Source: CAXTTV01 sp964247295
GTDB taxonomy: Bacteria > Chloroflexota > Ktedonobacteria > Ktedonobacterales > Ktedonobacteraceae
NCBI GenBank assembly: GCA_964247295.1
Contig: CAXTTV010000202.1
Coordinates: 1-8,590, forward strand
Direction: 5' to 3'
Length of the DNA: 8,590 nt
Made by a program: the position numbers and the translations under genes. Position 1 is the first letter of the stretch. The number at the start of each line of letters is the position of its first letter. Below the pieces are notes generated by a model. That model had not been told where the DNA came from, made no database searches, and worked only from the letters and a program-made list of their open reading frames with translations. This document shows, in pieces, positions 6,674 through 8,590 of the stretch.

Positions 6674-6713
6674 GCTTTATCGAGCGAGAATAAAACAGAC
6701 ATCATCGAAATTG

Positions 6714-6722
6714 TGATATAAT
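6714..6722 (+). promoter_or_regulatory. Extended -10 promoter upstream of the GT4 gene
   Basis: TGATATAAT is identical to the nine bases at the ggt promoter: a perfect TATAAT (6717-6722) with the extended-10 TG. No -35 hexamer is seen. The start would be near 6729, about 300 nt before the GT4 start codon. It therefore drives either a long leader or a separate short transcript. Confidence 0.55.
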
Positions 6723-6865
6723 AAAATTGTATCCATAGCTATTGTGTAAAACATCGGATACTATCCTCGCTGTTGCAGAATGTTACTGCTTCACTAGCTG
6801 TGATTATGTTATAGCTTTATTAGCAATCCTCTTTTAATAAGGGTATGGCATCACAGGTACTGATA

Positions 6866-6892
6866 AAAAAGAGAGAACGATCTCCACTTTTT
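6866..6892 (+). other. A/T-rich two-part hairpin, possible weak terminator
   Basis: AAAAAG (6866-6871) can pair with CTTTTT (6887-6892), and GAGA (6873-6876) with TCTC (6881-6884) around an ACGA loop. A small 1x2 internal loop lies between them. Its GC core is short, so termination would be weak. It lies about 140-165 nt after the expected start at 6729. Confidence 0.3.
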
Positions 6893-6906
6893 ATACACAG
6901 AGGTAG

Positions 6907-6927
6907 CAGATGAGCAAGTTTCATCTG
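6907..6927. repeat. Perfect 7-bp inverted repeat in the GT4 leader
   Basis: CAGATGA (6907-6913) and TCATCTG (6921-6927) flank GCAAGTT. The left arm covers the ATG of a 13-codon frame. Six T residues occur at 6936-6941, but 8 nt beyond the stem, too far for a classic terminator. It may be an operator or leader hairpin. Confidence 0.4.
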
Positions 6928-7026
6928 TATCCCAGTTTTTTCATGCCTTGAATCGTTAGTTCGACCTCCGAAACTTCTTTATGGCCTCGTGTGTGTATGA
7001 TTTTGGGAGAAAGGATCTCTATTTTT

Positions 7027-8304
7027 ATGAAGATTGCACAAATAGCGCCTCCATGGTTAGCCATTCCCCCAAAGAATTATGGGGGAACCGAAAATGTCAT
7101 TTATAATCTAGTAGAGGCGCAAGTTGAGCTTGGGCATGATGTTACACTCTTCGCCCCCGGCGATACACAGACATCTGCGAAGCTGGTAGCTTTTCTTCCA
7201 AAGCCGCTTGTGGAAGAGGGTGTTCCCTGGCAGGCTCACCTCAAAGCGTATTATTACTTCCAGAAGGCGATAGAGTACATCAGTGCCCATGATTTTGATT
7301 TTGTGCATACGCACCTTTCCTCAACGGCTGACATGTATCTTTTTCCACTCACCGCCTCTTTAACGATCCCTCATGTCACAACTCTGCATAGCCATTTCCC
7401 GTTTGATCAACTGTCAGGCTGGAAGGGGGATGCTGACACCCTTTTTATCGATGAGTGGGGTCAACAGGTGCCGATTGTTGGTATCAGTGAGAGTGCCTGT
7501 GAATTTATGCCGCCTGGCCTCAATCTTGCTGGTATTGTTCATCATGGTTTGCCAATGAACCTGTTTAAGCCGACAACATCTCAACCGGAGGATTTCTTTG
7601 TCTGGTTGGGAAGCTTTGTGCCGACCAAGGGAACGCACCTAGCGATAGAGGCTGCGAAACGAGCGGGTGTTCGGCTGGTGTTGGCCGGGACCATTGATCG
7701 TCATAATCCTGAGTCAATGAACTACTTTCACCGGGTGGTGGAACCGTTAATTGACGGAGAGCAGATCCGCTATATTGGTCCAGTGAACATGAAACAGAAG
7801 GTGAGCCTTTTAAGCCGGGCGCGTGGCTTCCTAAACCCCATTCAGTGGGAGGAGCCCTTTGGTATGGTGATGATTGAAGCAATGGCTTTGGGGTGTCCTG
7901 TCATCTCATTCGCGCGGGGAGCGGCTCCGGAACTGATTGTTCATCGCAAGACCGGTTTTCTGGTATATGATTTGGATGAAATGGTGTGTTTTATTCCTCG
8001 GATCGCGGAACTGGATCGGCTTCAGGTGCGTGCGCATATTGAGCGTCTATTTTCTGCGATAGCGATGGCTCAGAAGTATCTAAAGATCTATAACAAGCTC
8101 ACATCGCAGACACAGCGACCGATATTTGAACACCTTTCCATTATCCCAGAAGTCGTACCTGTTCAAGAGAGTGTAGTTTTAAGAGCACTGCTCCCTGAAG
8201 AGCCATTCAAGATTTCTTTAACGTCCATCGATGCTCAGCCTGAGATTGTATTACCGCATGCTTCAATGTTACCTCAAAAGCCTCCAGAATTATTACTGGA
8301 TTGA
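7027..8304 (+). CDS. GT4-family glycosyltransferase
   Basis: This 425-residue protein is a retaining GT-B fold glycosyltransferase, presumably cytoplasmic or membrane-associated, using an unidentified nucleotide sugar. The N-terminal acceptor domain begins MKIAQIAPPW and has the glycine-rich loop NYGGTE (17-22), HTHLS (94-98) and TTLHSHF (118-124). The donor domain starts near FVWLGSFVPTKGTHLAIEAA (191-210) and includes the E-x7-E signature EEPFGMVMIEA, with Glu276 and Glu284, then GCPVISFARGAAPELI (289-304). After the usual final helix (about 335-360), residues 362-425 form a proline-containing tail with no recognised domain, longer than the family core needs. The ATG at 7027 was chosen because the family's conserved start MKIAQIAPP begins there and GAAAGGA (7009-7015) lies 11 nt upstream. 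A GTG at 6991 would add 12 residues encoded across that SD. ManC upstream may supply GDP-mannose, but the donor is not proven. Confidence 0.92.
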   Translation: MKIAQIAPPWLAIPPKNYGGTENVIYNLVEAQVELGHDVTLFAPGDTQTSAKLVAFLPKPLVEEGVPWQAHLKAYYYFQKAIEYISAHDFDFVHTHLSSTADMYLFPLTASLTIPHVTTLHSHFPFDQLSGWKGDADTLFIDEWGQQVPIVGISESACEFMPPGLNLAGIVHHGLPMNLFKPTTSQPEDFFVWLGSFVPTKGTHLAIEAAKRAGVRLVLAGTIDRHNPESMNYFHRVVEPLIDGEQIRYIGPVNMKQKVSLLSRARGFLNPIQWEEPFGMVMIEAMALGCPVISFARGAAPELIVHRKTGFLVYDLDEMVCFIPRIAELDRLQVRAHIERLFSAIAMAQKYLKIYNKLTSQTQRPIFEHLSIIPEVVPVQESVVLRALLPEEPFKISLTSIDAQPEIVLPHASMLPQKPPELLLD

Positions 8305-8368
8305 ATCTTTTGCATGTTGAGTGGCACCATTGTCGCTGCCATTTGTCCTCAGAAACTCTCGGGGAATG

Positions 8369-8377
8369 AATTCTTGA
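8369..8377 (+). repeat. Left 9-bp target-site duplication
   Basis: AATTCTTGA abuts the left outer end of the inverted-repeat element at 8378 and is repeated exactly at 8520-8528. Perfect direct repeats touching both element ends indicate transposition. Confidence 0.85.
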
Positions 8378-8519
8378 GGGTGTAGTTCATTTTTTTGTGG
8401 AGTCAGTTGGTGAGCAGAGAACCCGTTCACGTGGCGTAGGACGGGCACGCAATGATGCTCCACCGTCCACCGCTTGAAGGACCCTTTTTTCTGCCACTGC
8501 AAAAAAATGAACTGCACCC
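8378..8519. mobile_element. 142-bp miniature inverted-repeat element (MITE)
   Basis: The ends are 29-bp terminal inverted repeats, 8378-8406 and 8491-8519. They match at 24 of 29 positions overall and 19 of 20 in the outermost part, starting GGGTG(T/C)AGTTCATTTTTTTG. Exact 9-bp direct repeats AATTCTTGA touch both outer ends. The 84-bp interior encodes no recognisable protein and holds a dyad GGACGG/CCGTCC (8439-8444, 8463-8468). This is the layout of a non-autonomous element that depends on a transposase supplied elsewhere. Ends beginning GGG with a 9-bp duplication occur, to my knowledge, in families such as ISKra4, but the parent family cannot be assigned from this sequence. It inserted 73 bp after the GT4 stop codon, so it interrupts no visible gene. 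Confidence 0.85.
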
Positions 8520-8528
8520 AATTCTTGA
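8520..8528 (+). repeat. Right 9-bp target-site duplication
   Basis: AATTCTTGA follows directly after the right end of the element at 8519 and is identical to 8369-8377. Confidence 0.85.
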
Positions 8529-8544
8529 AAATGGGTGTCAAGGC

Positions 8545-8584
8545 TCACTGAAAATGTCATCCTTTCTGTTCACTGAAAATGTCA
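8545..8584. repeat. Two 15-bp direct repeats resembling insertion-sequence ends
   Basis: TCACTGAAAATGTCA occurs at 8545-8559 and 8570-8584, a period of 25 bp. On the minus strand the unit reads TGACATTTTCAGTGA. Closely spaced direct copies of such a motif, ending in TG/CA, resemble the multiple transposase-binding repeats at IS21-family ends. No transposase gene is in the window, and the side on which an element body would lie cannot be told. The window ends 6 bp later. Confidence 0.45.
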
Positions 8585-8590
8585 CCTAGG

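Larger units (their letters stand above)
6694..7026. other. Gene-poor AT-rich stretch upstream of the GT4 gene
   Basis: No convincing gene is present. The stretch holds an extended -10 promoter (6714-6722), a short odd-centred palindrome GGATACTATCC (6756-6766), an A/T-rich hairpin (6866-6892) and an inverted repeat (6907-6927). There is also a 13-codon frame with an SD (AGAGG 6899-6903, ATG 6910, stop TGA 6949-6951). It may be a long regulatory leader of the GT4 gene or hold a small RNA; neither is shown. Confidence 0.5.

Noticed and set aside
6743..6899. DnaA-box-like words TTTTACACA (minus strand, 6743-6751) and TTATACACA (6891-6899), suggesting an origin
   Set aside because: Two loose matches in AT-rich DNA are expected by chance, and no dnaA, dnaN or other origin-linked gene is present.
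6996..7001. TATGAT as a promoter close to the GT4 gene
   Set aside because: It has no -35 hexamer or extended TG, and the start would fall inside the ribosome binding site.
6991..7026. GTG start at 6991 for the GT4 gene
   Set aside because: The 12 extra residues are encoded across the SD of the ATG at 7027, and the family's conserved N-terminus begins exactly at that ATG.
8293..8541. 82-codon minus-strand frame covering the MITE
   Set aside because: It crosses both MITE ends and target copies, overlaps the end of the GT4 gene, and its product resembles no family I recognise. It is a chance open frame.

Overview
This 8.6 kb window looks like bacterial chromosomal DNA with coding regions of medium GC content and AT-rich intergenic gaps. 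The genes have ordinary Shine-Dalgarno (SD) sites and sigma70-type promoters, and all six convincing genes lie on the + strand. The gene mix is a short ManC, a cytoplasmic YwrD-like gamma-glutamyltransferase, GT2 and GT4 glycosyltransferases, an M3-family oligoendopeptidase F and a CsbD stress protein. This would fit a soil-type Chloroflexota such as Ktedonobacteria, or a Firmicute. That placement is inference from gene style only, because the window carries no rRNA or other phylogenetic marker.

Layout. (1) Positions 1-1369: a near-consensus promoter (52-80), a roughly 125-nt leader, manC (212-1273) and a hairpin terminator (1318-1369). (2) Positions 1375-4190: an extended -10 promoter drives a probable two-gene operon of ggt (1430-3091) and a GT2 glycosyltransferase (3139-4140). 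A strong intrinsic terminator closes it. The GT2 protein starts with a short module resembling the C-terminal end of cysteinyl-tRNA synthetase and ends in a highly acidic tail. (3) Positions 4191-6262: a second extended -10 promoter, a leader hairpin and an oligoendopeptidase F gene. Its zinc-binding HExxH motif reads QExxH. (4) Positions 6263-6693: two dyad elements, the small CsbD gene (6380-6610) and a hairpin that pairs an SD sequence with its anti-SD complement. (5) Positions 6694-7026: a gene-poor stretch with a third extended -10 promoter and two hairpins. (6) Positions 7027-8304: a GT4 glycosyltransferase. (7) Positions 8305-8590: a 142-bp miniature inverted-repeat element flanked exactly by 9-bp target duplications. 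It is followed by two 15-bp direct repeats that resemble insertion-sequence ends.

How the genes may work together: ManC makes GDP-mannose, a donor for glycan assembly, and the GT2 and GT4 enzymes are candidate users of nucleotide sugars. No polymerase, flippase or exporter is present, so this is not a recognisable polysaccharide cluster. Ggt and PepF belong to glutathione/gamma-glutamyl and peptide turnover, and CsbD to stress response. The most notable signals are the miniature mobile element, the QExxH change in PepF, the tRNA-synthetase-like/GT2 fusion, and the SD/anti-SD hairpin after csbD.
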